The notes: generated by a model not told the origin, from the letters alone. A stretch of 32,184 nt of DNA from Anaerolinea sp. (GCA_020722265.1 DYLA01000001.1:23766-55949); one strand, 5' to 3'. Positions 8,276 through 16,645 are shown, counted from the stretch's first letter. Numbers and translations: made by a program.

Positions 8276-10666
8276 TTGAAGTGGCAGACCCTTCGGCACA
8301 ACGGGGTCGCGTTCCCGCCGCCGTACGACTATCGCGGGCTTACCGTCCGCATCGCCGGCGAGCGCGTCCAACTCGAACCGCTGCCGGAAGAGATGTTGAT
8401 GGCTTGGGCAAAGAAGAAGGACACCCCCTATGTGCTCGACCCGGTGTTCCAACAGAATTTTCTGGACGACTTGAAAAAAGTCCTGCCCGAACGGTTCGCC
8501 GGCATCACGCTCGCCGAGATTGATTTTTCCGAACTGCACGCGATCGCCGAGCGCGACAAGACCGCGCATCTCTCCGACGATGAGAAGAAGCAGCGCGCTG
8601 CCGAGCGCAAACGGACGCGCGAAGAACTCAAGGCAAAATTCGGCACCGCGATCATTGACGGCGTAGAGACCGAAGTGGGCGCGTACCTCGTCGAACCGCC
8701 GGGACTTTTGATGGGGCGCGGCGCGCATCCCCTGCGCGGCAAGTGGAAGCGACGCGTTGTCCCGGAGGACGTGACGCTCAACTTGGATGAAGATGCCCCC
8801 ATCCCTCCCGCGCCCGCAGGACACCACTGGGGCGAAATTGTCCACGAACACGATTCGATGTGGATCGCCTCGTGGCACGACGAACTCTCCGACAAGCGCA
8901 AGTACATCTGGCTTGCCGATTCGGCGCGTCTGCGGCAAGAGCGCGACAAGGGGAAATACGTCCAAGCCGCGAAACTGGAGACGAGTATCGCGCGCGTCCG
9001 CGCGGAAATCGCCAAGCGTATGGACTATCGGGACGCCCCCGCGCGCGCCGCGCTCGAACACAGTCGCGAGCGATGCCGTGCCCAGCGCGCTGCGCTCGAA
9101 GAGCGGTTGCTGGCAGCGACCGCCGTCGGCGATCGCGCGACGCGCCGGAAACTCGAAGACCAACTCGCCCAGTTGCACAAGCAAGACGCCGCGCTGGACA
9201 AACGCTTTGCCCGGCTGGAGGCCGCCGAGAGGAAAACGCGCCAACTCGCGACGGTCTGCTATTTGATTGATCGCCTCGCGATGCGCGTCGGTGACGAAAA
9301 GGACGAGGACGAAGCGGACACCGTCGGCGCGTCCACCCTGCGCGTCGAACACATCCGCCTCAATGCCGCAAGCGTCGAGTTCAATTTTCTCGGCAAGGAC
9401 AGTGTCGAGTGGCAGAAAGCGCTCCCGCGCGATCACGACGGCGCGCTCTTGGCGCGTAACCTGGAAGAGTTTATGCGCGGCAAACAGCCGGGCGATCAGG
9501 TCTTCGATCAAATTGATTCGACGCACGTCAATCGTTTTCTCGGCAGCATCGTCGAGGGACTGACCGCGAAGGTGTTCCGCACGTTTCACGCGACGGTCAC
9601 CGTGCGCGACTATCTCCGTCGTCAGGCGCACCTCACTCCCGACGCGCCGATGTACGAGAAGGAGTACGTCGCGAAACTCGCGAATCTGGAAGCGGCAGTG
9701 GTGTGCAATCACAAGCGGACGCCGCCCAAGAATTGGCAGGCGAGTCTCGCCAAGCGCGAGGCGGAGTTGGCGCGTTTACGCGCCGCCTCGCCGAATCCGG
9801 CAAAGTTCGAGGCGCAGATTCGGCTGCGCGAGCAATCGCTGCAAAAATGGCGCGCCGCGCCTCCCGACCCGGCGAAACTTGCCGCACAGGTTCACGCGCG
9901 CGAAGAAGCACTGCAAAAAGCCCAAGCCGCTGTCGCCGCGCTCCCGCAACTGGATGCGCGGGTTCAGGCGCGCCAAGCCGCGCTCGACCGCTGGCGCGCC
10001 GCGCAGAAATCGGCGCAAGCCGCCGCGCAAGAGATTTTGCAGAAAAAGCAAGCCGCGCTCGCCAAACTCGAAAAGTACAAGCCGCCGAAAGCGAAGCGAG
10101 CGCTCGCCGCGTACAAACGGCGACTGCGCGCCGCGCGCCAGGCGGTTGCCGAGACGAAAAAAGCCAACGACGCGAAACTCGAACGGCTCGCGGCGCGCGT
10201 CGCGGCGGCGCAGCGCGCGCTCAAGACGGCGACGCGCACCCAACGGGAGCAGACGCGGCGCGCGCAGGCACGCCTCGCCCACGCGCGCGTCGCGCTCGAA
10301 CGCGCGCGTCACGCGCGCGAGACCAAGCCATTGCGCTATGCGGAGCGACTCGCCCAAGCGGAGGAGGCGCTCGCCCAAGCGCGACGCGCGTCGGAAGCGG
10401 CGCGGCAAAATCATGCCGAACGCGTCGAGCGCGCCGCGCGTCAACTCGACCTAGCCAAGCGGACGCGCGATTACAATCTCGGCACGTCGCTCAAGAATTA
10501 CATTGACCCACGCGTGTACAAAGCGTGGGGCGATTACATCGGTTACGATTGGAAGCGACTGTACACCAAGGCGCTCCAGCGCAAATTTGCGTGGGTGGAA
10601 CGCGAGCGAACCCAGTGGCGAAGTGTAGGTGTACATTCCGCAAGGGGGCAATTCGATGCAAGATGA
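8276..10666 (+). CDS. DNA topoisomerase IB, eukaryotic (nuclear) type
   Basis: KWQTLRHNGVAFPPPY, EPPGLLMGRGAHPLRGKWKRRVVPEDV, DRLAMRVGDEKDEDEADTVGASTLRVEHI, FLGKDSVEW, GLTAKVFRTFHA, VCNHKRTPPK, LGTSLKNYIDPRVYKAWG, QRKFAW. Counterparts of the human catalytic residues R488/K532/R590/H632/Y723 are all present. TTG start has SD GAGGAG 9 nt upstream. Confidence 0.95.
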   Translation: MKWQTLRHNGVAFPPPYDYRGLTVRIAGERVQLEPLPEEMLMAWAKKKDTPYVLDPVFQQNFLDDLKKVLPERFAGITLAEIDFSELHAIAERDKTAHLSDDEKKQRAAERKRTREELKAKFGTAIIDGVETEVGAYLVEPPGLLMGRGAHPLRGKWKRRVVPEDVTLNLDEDAPIPPAPAGHHWGEIVHEHDSMWIASWHDELSDKRKYIWLADSARLRQERDKGKYVQAAKLETSIARVRAEIAKRMDYRDAPARAALEHSRERCRAQRAALEERLLAATAVGDRATRRKLEDQLAQLHKQDAALDKRFARLEAAERKTRQLATVCYLIDRLAMRVGDEKDEDEADTVGASTLRVEHIRLNAASVEFNFLGKDSVEWQKALPRDHDGALLARNLEEFMRGKQPGDQVFDQIDSTHVNRFLGSIVEGLTAKVFRTFHATVTVRDYLRRQAHLTPDAPMYEKEYVAKLANLEAAVVCNHKRTPPKNWQASLAKREAELARLRAASPNPAKFEAQIRLREQSLQKWRAAPPDPAKLAAQVHAREEALQKAQAAVAALPQLDARVQARQAALDRWRAAQKSAQAAAQEILQKKQAALAKLEKYKPPKAKRALAAYKRRLRAARQAVAETKKANDAKLERLAARVAAAQRALKTATRTQREQTRRAQARLAHARVALERARHARETKPLRYAERLAQAEEALAQARRASEAARQNHAERVERAARQLDLAKRTRDYNLGTSLKNYIDPRVYKAWGDYIGYDWKRLYTKALQRKFAWVERERTQWRSVGVHSARGQFDAR

Positions 10667-12215
10667 TGCGAGCGCGACAACTCCAGCCTTTCCGGCGCGA
10701 CGTGCGTGGCTGTGGCAGCCGAATCTCATCGTCTTTGTGTCGAGCGCGTGCATTATGATTCTCGAACTCGTCGCGGGGCGGATGATCGCGCCGCACGTGG
10801 GCGTCTCGCTGTACACGTGGACGAGCGTGATTGGCGTCGTCCTCGCTGGCATCAGCCTGGGCAATTATCTTGGCGGACGCTTGGCAGATCGGTGGGCGTC
10901 GCTCCGTCTGCTCGGCATCGTCTATCTGTTCGCCGCGCTGACGAGTCTCGTCGTGCTGTACGTGGACCGGACGTACCGCCTCACGCCGGACGATTGGTCT
11001 ATCGTCGTCGAAATCATCGCGCTCACGGCGGCGATGTTCTTTGTCCCCTGCACGCTCCTTGGGATGATCTCGCCCATCGTTGCGAAACTCGCCGTGAGCG
11101 ATCTCGCCACGACCGGCAGTACCGTCGGCAAGATTTACGCGGCGGGCGCGGCGGGGAGTATCGTTGGCACGTTCGCGACGGGGTTCGTCTTGATTTCGTG
11201 GTTCGGCACGTACACGATTGTCTGGGGGGTCGCGCTGCTGCTGGGCGCGCTGGGACTGTTCTTTTTTCTGGCTGGGCGTTGGCAAGCCGCGCTGTTCGCG
11301 GTGGTGATCATCGTGGGCGGGTCGGCGCTGGCGTCCAATCAGAATTGGCTGCGCGGTCCGTGCGTGCGCGAGACGAATTACTATTGCATCAAGATTTACG
11401 ATACGCAAGAGGGGGACGAGCCGGTGCGCCAGGTGGTGCTCGACCATCTGGTGCATAGTTACGTGTCGCTGACGAATCCGCGTACCCTCATCTATGGTTA
11501 CGAAAAGGCGTACGCCGAGGTCGCCGCGTATCGCGCCGCGCGGGACGAGCATATGAGTTTCTTGATGATCGGCGGCGGCGGTTATACGTTCCCGCGTTAT
11601 GTGGACGCCGTTTATCCGGGCAGCGACGTGCATGTGGTTGAAATTGATCCGGGCGTCACGCAAGTGGCGTACGATTTGCTTGCGCTGAATCGCGAGGCCA
11701 AGATCGTGACGTACAACGAAGACGCGCGTCTGTTCTTTGCGCGCGCGCCGACGATGCAGTACGATCTGGTGCTCGGCGACGCGTTCAATCACTATGCGGT
11801 GCCGTACCACCTGACCACCCAAGAGTTCAACGATCGCGTGCGCGCGTGGCTCGCCGACGATGGTTTGTACGTCATCAACCTCATTGACGGACCGCGCGGC
11901 GAGTTCGTTCGCGCGTACTTTCACACACTGCGCCAGACGTTTCGCTATGTTTACCTGGCGGAAGGGAATTACGATTGGCGCAAAGCGACGCGCAGTTTCT
12001 TTTTGCTCATCGCCACTGATACGCCGCTCGACACGGCCGAGTTCGCGCACTTGGATGCCGGCGACGGCGACGCGCTCCTCGCGCGCCTGCTCGCGGACGA
12101 CGCGGAGGTCAACCGCCTCCTCACCGAAGCGCCGCTTGTCCTGCTCACCGACCAGTACGTGCCGGTAGACCAGATGCTCGCGTCGGTGCATCGCGACGAG
12201 GCACCGCCGGAATGA
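10656..12215 (+). CDS. Membrane-anchored spermidine-synthase-like protein (fused MFS/spermidine synthase type)
   Basis: N-terminal TM helices (FVSSACIMILELVAGRMIAPHVGVSLYTWTSVIGVVLAGISLGNYLGGRLAD), then a SpeE-like Rossmann domain (FLMIGGGGYTFPRYV, HVVEIDPGVTQVA, YDLVLGDAFNHYAVPYHLTTQEF). Overlaps the topIB stop by 11 bp. Confidence 0.85.
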   Translation: MQDDASATTPAFPARRAWLWQPNLIVFVSSACIMILELVAGRMIAPHVGVSLYTWTSVIGVVLAGISLGNYLGGRLADRWASLRLLGIVYLFAALTSLVVLYVDRTYRLTPDDWSIVVEIIALTAAMFFVPCTLLGMISPIVAKLAVSDLATTGSTVGKIYAAGAAGSIVGTFATGFVLISWFGTYTIVWGVALLLGALGLFFFLAGRWQAALFAVVIIVGGSALASNQNWLRGPCVRETNYYCIKIYDTQEGDEPVRQVVLDHLVHSYVSLTNPRTLIYGYEKAYAEVAAYRAARDEHMSFLMIGGGGYTFPRYVDAVYPGSDVHVVEIDPGVTQVAYDLLALNREAKIVTYNEDARLFFARAPTMQYDLVLGDAFNHYAVPYHLTTQEFNDRVRAWLADDGLYVINLIDGPRGEFVRAYFHTLRQTFRYVYLAEGNYDWRKATRSFFLLIATDTPLDTAEFAHLDAGDGDALLARLLADDAEVNRLLTEAPLVLLTDQYVPVDQMLASVHRDEAPPE

Positions 12216-12304
12216 CGCGCGCGATTTTACCCTCTCGCCGCTGTGCGCCTGCCGATCAATCGGCTGGTTGAGCCTAGATTTCGCACTTGCACGCTTGAAA
12301 AAGC

Positions 12305-12329
12305 AGAGACGCCCCGGCGGGGCGTCTCT
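12305..12329. terminator. Strong GC-rich hairpin; possible terminator or dispersed palindrome
   Basis: AGAGACGCCCC-ggc-GGGGCGTCTCT: perfect 11-bp stem with 3-nt loop, 90 nt after the previous stop. No T-tract on the plus strand. Confidence 0.6.
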
Positions 12330-12388
12330 AAGGGTAAAAACCCACAAAATCGTTCAAGGATAATCGTCATTTAGTAGCAAAAAGTGCC

Positions 12389-12417
12389 TTGACAAACAAA
12401 ATCAGTCGTGGTATATT
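12389..12417 (+). promoter_or_regulatory. Sigma70 promoter for the deoR/ABC locus
   Basis: TTGACA-17 bp-TATATT. Confidence 0.8.
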
Positions 12418-12419
12418 CG

Positions 12420-12450
12420 AAAGCAGAGATTCATCCCGGGTCTCTGCTTT
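12420..12450 (+). promoter_or_regulatory. Inverted repeat at the predicted transcription start; candidate DeoR operator or leader hairpin
   Basis: AAAGCAGAGA-(11 nt)-TCTCTGCTTT, perfect 10-bp arms. A second AAAGCAGAGA lies exactly 120 bp upstream (12300-12309). Confidence 0.55.
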
Positions 12451-12483
12451 CCTCATTTTCCATTCTCCTATCCGAGCGTGTTG

Positions 12484-13281
12484 ATGAAGAACTTGGACGA
12501 TCTCATTCCTGCTGAACGGCACGAGTATATCCTCAATCTCATTCGGCAGAACAGAACGGTACGCGTTTCGACATTGAGTGAGGCGTTGGGGGTCTCTGAG
12601 ATTACGATTCGGCGTGATCTGGAGAAACTCGAAGAGCAGGGCTTGTTGGAACGGACACACGGCGGCGCGATCTTGACTCAACGGATGCGCCAAGAGCCGT
12701 TGTACGTTCAGAAAGAACGTCTGGAGATCGAAGCGAAACGCGCCATTGGCAGAGCGGCAGCGGGCTTGGTCAGCGAAGGCGAGACGATTTTCATCAACAG
12801 CGGTTCGACGACGCGGCAGATTTTCTCGCACCTTGGACGCTTTTCTCGCTTGCGCGTGATCACGAGCAACGCGGCCGCCATCGCGGAACTTGGCGATCAT
12901 ACCGAATCCATCGAGTTGATCGTGGTGGGCGGAACGTATCGCTGGCAGTCCAACAGTTTGGTTGGACCGCTCGCGCTCGCGACGATTCACCAGATCAACG
13001 CCTCCAAAACATTTCTGGGTGTGGACGGCATCAGCATCCAACACGGCTTGACCACGCCGATTCAAGACGAAGCCGAGGTGGCGCGCGCGATGATCGCACA
13101 GACGCGCGGCGCGCTCATCGTCGTCGCCGATCATACCAAGATTGGCGTGGTCGCGGAGTTCGTGACGTGCCCGCTCCGTCGCGTCGAGACGATTGTGACG
13201 GACGCCAACCTCGATGCCGACTGGCGTGACGCGTTGAACGAACAGGGGATTCGGGTAATCGTAGCGGAACCAACGGGTTGA
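12484..13281 (+). CDS. DeoR/GlpR family transcriptional regulator
   Basis: ERHEYILNLIRQNRTVRVSTLSEALGVSEITIRRDLEKLEEQGLLERTHGGAIL, plus the DeoR C-terminal sensor (FINSGSTTRQIFSHL, KTFLGVDGIS, DHTKIGVVAEF). Start could also be the in-frame GTG 12478 or TTG 12481. Confidence 0.92.
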   Translation: MKNLDDLIPAERHEYILNLIRQNRTVRVSTLSEALGVSEITIRRDLEKLEEQGLLERTHGGAILTQRMRQEPLYVQKERLEIEAKRAIGRAAAGLVSEGETIFINSGSTTRQIFSHLGRFSRLRVITSNAAAIAELGDHTESIELIVVGGTYRWQSNSLVGPLALATIHQINASKTFLGVDGISIQHGLTTPIQDEAEVARAMIAQTRGALIVVADHTKIGVVAEFVTCPLRRVETIVTDANLDADWRDALNEQGIRVIVAEPTG

Positions 13282-13384
13282 ATCCCGATAGGGTTGAATC
13301 GGTTGGCGAGAGAGGAGGTGAGTTCCCAGCAGCGATTTCTTCGGAAAACGGTATCAAGATTAAGTTAGCCTCAAGGAGGAGAAA

Positions 13385-14830
13385 ATGAGAATCAAAGCGA
13401 TCGTCATTCTAGTCGCGTTCGCGCTCGCCCTCGCGGCGTGCGCGCCCGCCCCTGCGCCGACCGCCGCGCCGGCAGCGCCGGCAGCGCCGACCGCCGCGCC
13501 GGCAGCGCCGACTGCACCTGCTGCCAAGCCGGCCGCGCCAGCCGCGCCGACTGCGCCCGCCGCTTTGCCTGTGGTCGGCGCGGATGTCAAGCCCGCCGCC
13601 ACTGAGGTGCTGTTCTGGCACGCGATGAGCGGCAGTCGCGGCGATGTCATCAAAGCGTTCGCCGATGAGTTTAACAAGACGAACAAGTACGGCATCACGG
13701 TCAAGCCGGAGTACACCGGCTCGTACGCCGAGACAGTCACCAAGGCGCTCGCGGCGTACAAAGCCGGCAAGCCGCCGCACATCGTGCAGGTGTACGAAGT
13801 CGGCACGCAAACGATGCGCGATTCCAAAGCGATCGTGCCGGTCTACACCTTGAATCGCGGCGATGTGGATTTCGGCGACGTGGTGCAGCCCATCGTCAAG
13901 TACTACAGCGTGGGCGGTCAAGTGGTGTGTATGCCGTTCAACAGTTCGACCGCGATGCTGTACTACAACAAAGACGTATTCAAGAAAGCCGGTCTCGACC
14001 CGAACAAGCCGCCGACGACGTTCGACGAGTTGTACGAGTACGGCAAGAAGATTGTGAGCAGCGGCGCTGCCAAGGGCGGTGTTTCGTTCGGCTGGCCCGC
14101 CTGGATCTTGGAGCAGATGTTCGCGACGCACAATCAATTGTTCGCGAACAACGATAACGGGCGCAGCGGCTTGGCGAGCGAGGTGTACATCAACAGCCCC
14201 TTTGGTGTCAAGGTGTTGACCGAGTGGCAAAAGTGGGCGAAGGAAAAAGTGTTGGTGTATGGCGGGCGGGAGTACGATGCGAACGCACCGTTCCTCGCCG
14301 GCGAATTCGCCATGCTGGTGCAATCCACCTCGTCGCTGGGCGGTATCCAGAAAAGCGCCACAGGCAAGTTCGAGTTGGGCACCACGTTCTTGCCGCGCTT
14401 GCCCGGCTATCCGTCGGGCAACTCGGTGGTCGGTGGCGGCTGTCTCTGGGTGATGAAGGGACGCTCGGACGCGGAAAATCTTGCCGCGTGGGAGTTCCTC
14501 AAGCACATCAACAAGTTGGAAAACCAGATCACCTGGCACAAAAAGACCGGCTACTTCCCCGCGACGAACCGAGCGGTTACCGCGCTCTTGAATGAAGGCT
14601 GGTTTGCACAACAGCCGAATCACATCACGGCGTTCATGGAAATCTTGTTGGGCGTGGACACGCCTGCCGCGCGCGGCGTGTTGCTCGGCAACTTTGTCGA
14701 GATTCGTGATGTGGCGGGCGCGGCAATCGAAGACGTAGTCGTCAATATGAAAGACCCCAAGACCGTGGCAGACGACGCGGCGAAAAAGATCAATCAAATC
14801 CTGAAAGACTACGCCGAAGTCAACAAGTAA
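13385..14830 (+). CDS. ABC transporter sugar/glycerol-phosphate substrate-binding lipoprotein (UgpB-like), system 1
   Basis: Lipobox LALAAC, Ala/Pro/Thr linker, LFWHAMSGSRGDVIKAFADEFNKT, MPFNSSTAMLYYNKDVFKKAGLDP. SD AAGGAGGAG. Confidence 0.9.
   Translation: MRIKAIVILVAFALALAACAPAPAPTAAPAAPAAPTAAPAAPTAPAAKPAAPAAPTAPAALPVVGADVKPAATEVLFWHAMSGSRGDVIKAFADEFNKTNKYGITVKPEYTGSYAETVTKALAAYKAGKPPHIVQVYEVGTQTMRDSKAIVPVYTLNRGDVDFGDVVQPIVKYYSVGGQVVCMPFNSSTAMLYYNKDVFKKAGLDPNKPPTTFDELYEYGKKIVSSGAAKGGVSFGWPAWILEQMFATHNQLFANNDNGRSGLASEVYINSPFGVKVLTEWQKWAKEKVLVYGGREYDANAPFLAGEFAMLVQSTSSLGGIQKSATGKFELGTTFLPRLPGYPSGNSVVGGGCLWVMKGRSDAENLAAWEFLKHINKLENQITWHKKTGYFPATNRAVTALLNEGWFAQQPNHITAFMEILLGVDTPAARGVLLGNFVEIRDVAGAAIEDVVVNMKDPKTVADDAAKKINQILKDYAEVNK
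13454..13510 (+). repeat. 30-bp tandem duplication in the lipoprotein linker
   Basis: gcgccgaccgccgcgccggcagcgccg occurs twice with 30-bp period, encoding repeated APTAAPAAPA. Confidence 0.85.
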
Positions 14831-14844
14831 TTTGATCGCTGCTT

Positions 14845-14891
14845 AGTTGGATAGTTGGTCAGTTGACTTGTGCTAGCCAACTATCCAAACT
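14845..14891 (+). promoter_or_regulatory. Intercistronic hairpin between the substrate-binding protein and first permease
   Basis: TGGATAGTTGG / CCAACTATCCA arms (11 bp, extendable with a bulge), about 18-nt loop. Confidence 0.55.
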
Positions 14892-14903
14892 AACCAACTA
14901 GTC

Positions 14904-15785
14904 ATGCACACTCGCTTTCCCAACAAATTCCTTCCGTACATTTTGCTCTCGCCGAGCATCGTCATCGTTCTGATTTTCTTCGTCGTGCCCAGTTTGCAGA
15001 GCATCCAACAGAGCGTCTATCGCAGCAACATTTCCGGCACGCGCCAGATTTTCGTGGGCTTGCGCAATTACGAGCAATTATTTTCCACCCCCGAGTATCT
15101 CAACTCGCTGCAGGTGACCGCGCTCTTCGCGCTCTTCGTCGTGGGCGTGGGGCTCGCGCTGAGTTTGTTCATCGCGCTCGTGGCGAATCAACGCTATGCT
15201 GGCTTTACGATCTATCGCACGCTGCTCATCTGGCCCTACGCCCTCTCGCCTAACATCGCCGGTGTGATTTGGGGCTTGATGTTGGAGCCCACGATCGGAA
15301 TGTTGACGAACGCGGTTGGTTTTGTGGGCATCCACTTGAACTGGCGCGGCGACGCGGCGAGCGCGCTCCTCTTTATCGCGATGGCGGCGACGTGGAAGAT
15401 GCTGGGCTACAACATCATCTTTTTCCTCGCCGGGATCCAGGGCTTGCCGCGCGAAATTCTGGAGGCAAGCGAAGTGGATGGCGCGAATCAGTGGACCAAG
15501 TTCTGGAAAATCACCTTCCCCTTGCTTTCGCCGACGACGTTTTTCCTGTTCATTATGAACACCCTCTACGCGTTCTTCGAGGGCTTTGGCTTGATCCACG
15601 TGACGACGAGCGGCGGGCCCGGCTACGCGACCGATTTGATGGTGTACAAACTCTACCGCGATGGCTTTATCGCAATGAACACCGGCTTTGCCGCCGCGCA
15701 ATCCGTGGTGTTGTTGTTGATCGTTGCGTCGCTGACGTTCCTGCAGTTCCGCTACGCGGGACGCCACGTGTACTACGGAGGATGA
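14904..15785 (+). CDS. ABC sugar/glycerol-phosphate permease, UgpA/MalF-like, system 1
   Basis: Multiple TM helices and the EAA-type loop EILEASEVDGANQWTKFWKITFPLLSPT. Confidence 0.9.
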   Translation: MHTRFPNKFLPYILLSPSIVIVLIFFVVPSLQSIQQSVYRSNISGTRQIFVGLRNYEQLFSTPEYLNSLQVTALFALFVVGVGLALSLFIALVANQRYAGFTIYRTLLIWPYALSPNIAGVIWGLMLEPTIGMLTNAVGFVGIHLNWRGDAASALLFIAMAATWKMLGYNIIFFLAGIQGLPREILEASEVDGANQWTKFWKITFPLLSPTTFFLFIMNTLYAFFEGFGLIHVTTSGGPGYATDLMVYKLYRDGFIAMNTGFAAAQSVVLLLIVASLTFLQFRYAGRHVYYGG

Positions 15786-15788
15786 CGG

Positions 15789-16643
15789 ATGACGTTGCTG
15801 AATTCGCACCGCCAGTTTTCGCCGCTGCGTTTGGGGCGCGCGCTCTCCGCGCACGCCGTGATGGTGTTCGCCGTCGCGCTGACCTTGTTCCCGATGGTGT
15901 ACGCGCTGTTGGTCAGCACGCAGACGACGCAAGAGTATTACACCTTTCCGCCGAATCTATTGCCCGGCACGGGGACGCTCCACAACTTTGCCGTCGCGTT
16001 CGAACGCGCCGCGCTGGCGCGCCTGGTTTTCAACACGACCCTCATCTCGCTCGCCGTCGCGTTCGGCAAGATGATTTTGAGCGTCACGGCGGGCTTTGCG
16101 TTCGTCTATTTCGATTTTCGTGGCAAACTGGTGTTCTTCATTGTGATTTTCTTGACGCATATGCTCCCCGTGCCGGTGCGTATCGTGCCGACGTTTCAAT
16201 TGATGGATCAACTGGGCTGGGTCAACACGTACTGGGCGCTGACGATTCCGTTTTTTGCGAGTGCCACCGGGACACTCTTGTTTCGGCAGTTGTATATGAC
16301 GGTCCCCGCGTCGCTGGCTGACGCCGCGCGGATCGACGGCGCAGGTCCTTTGCAATTCTTGTGGAACATCATCGTTCCCATCTCGCGCACCAATTTGATG
16401 GCGCTCTTTCTGATCGAGTTTATTTATATGTGGAATCAGTACCTGTGGCCCCTCATCGTCGCGAACGCCGAGACGACGCGTGTCATCCAAGTCGGTTTGA
16501 AAGTGCTGATTGCGACGGACGCGGCGGTCGAGTGGAATATCGTAATGGCGGGCGTCGTCGTCGCTATGATTCCGCCGCTCATCGTTTTGCTGTTGACGCA
16601 AAAAAGTTTGATCACGGGCTTGTCCTTGTTCGAGGAAAAGTGA
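15789..16643 (+). CDS. ABC sugar/glycerol-phosphate permease, UgpE/MalG-like, system 1 (full-length copy)
   Basis: 284 aa with EAA-type loop LADAARIDGAGPLQFLWNIIVPIS. Confidence 0.9.
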   Translation: MTLLNSHRQFSPLRLGRALSAHAVMVFAVALTLFPMVYALLVSTQTTQEYYTFPPNLLPGTGTLHNFAVAFERAALARLVFNTTLISLAVAFGKMILSVTAGFAFVYFDFRGKLVFFIVIFLTHMLPVPVRIVPTFQLMDQLGWVNTYWALTIPFFASATGTLLFRQLYMTVPASLADAARIDGAGPLQFLWNIIVPISRTNLMALFLIEFIYMWNQYLWPLIVANAETTRVIQVGLKVLIATDAAVEWNIVMAGVVVAMIPPLIVLLLTQKSLITGLSLFEEK

Positions 16644-16645
16644 AA
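16005..16645 (+). repeat. Direct repeat copy 1 (641 bp), 3' part of the ugpE-like gene
   Basis: Aligned base by base with 20160-20800. One mismatch (C at 16036, T at 20191). Confidence 0.95.

Noticed and set aside
10121-10330. GCGCGC-rich repetitive DNA in the TopIB linker as a possible separate repeat element
   Set aside because: Explained by Ala/Arg-rich coding sequence in frame; repeat signal is at protein level.
12241-12275. gccgatcaatcggc mini-palindrome as a regulatory site
   Set aside because: Arms of 6 bp with only 2 nt between; no promoter context and too short to support.
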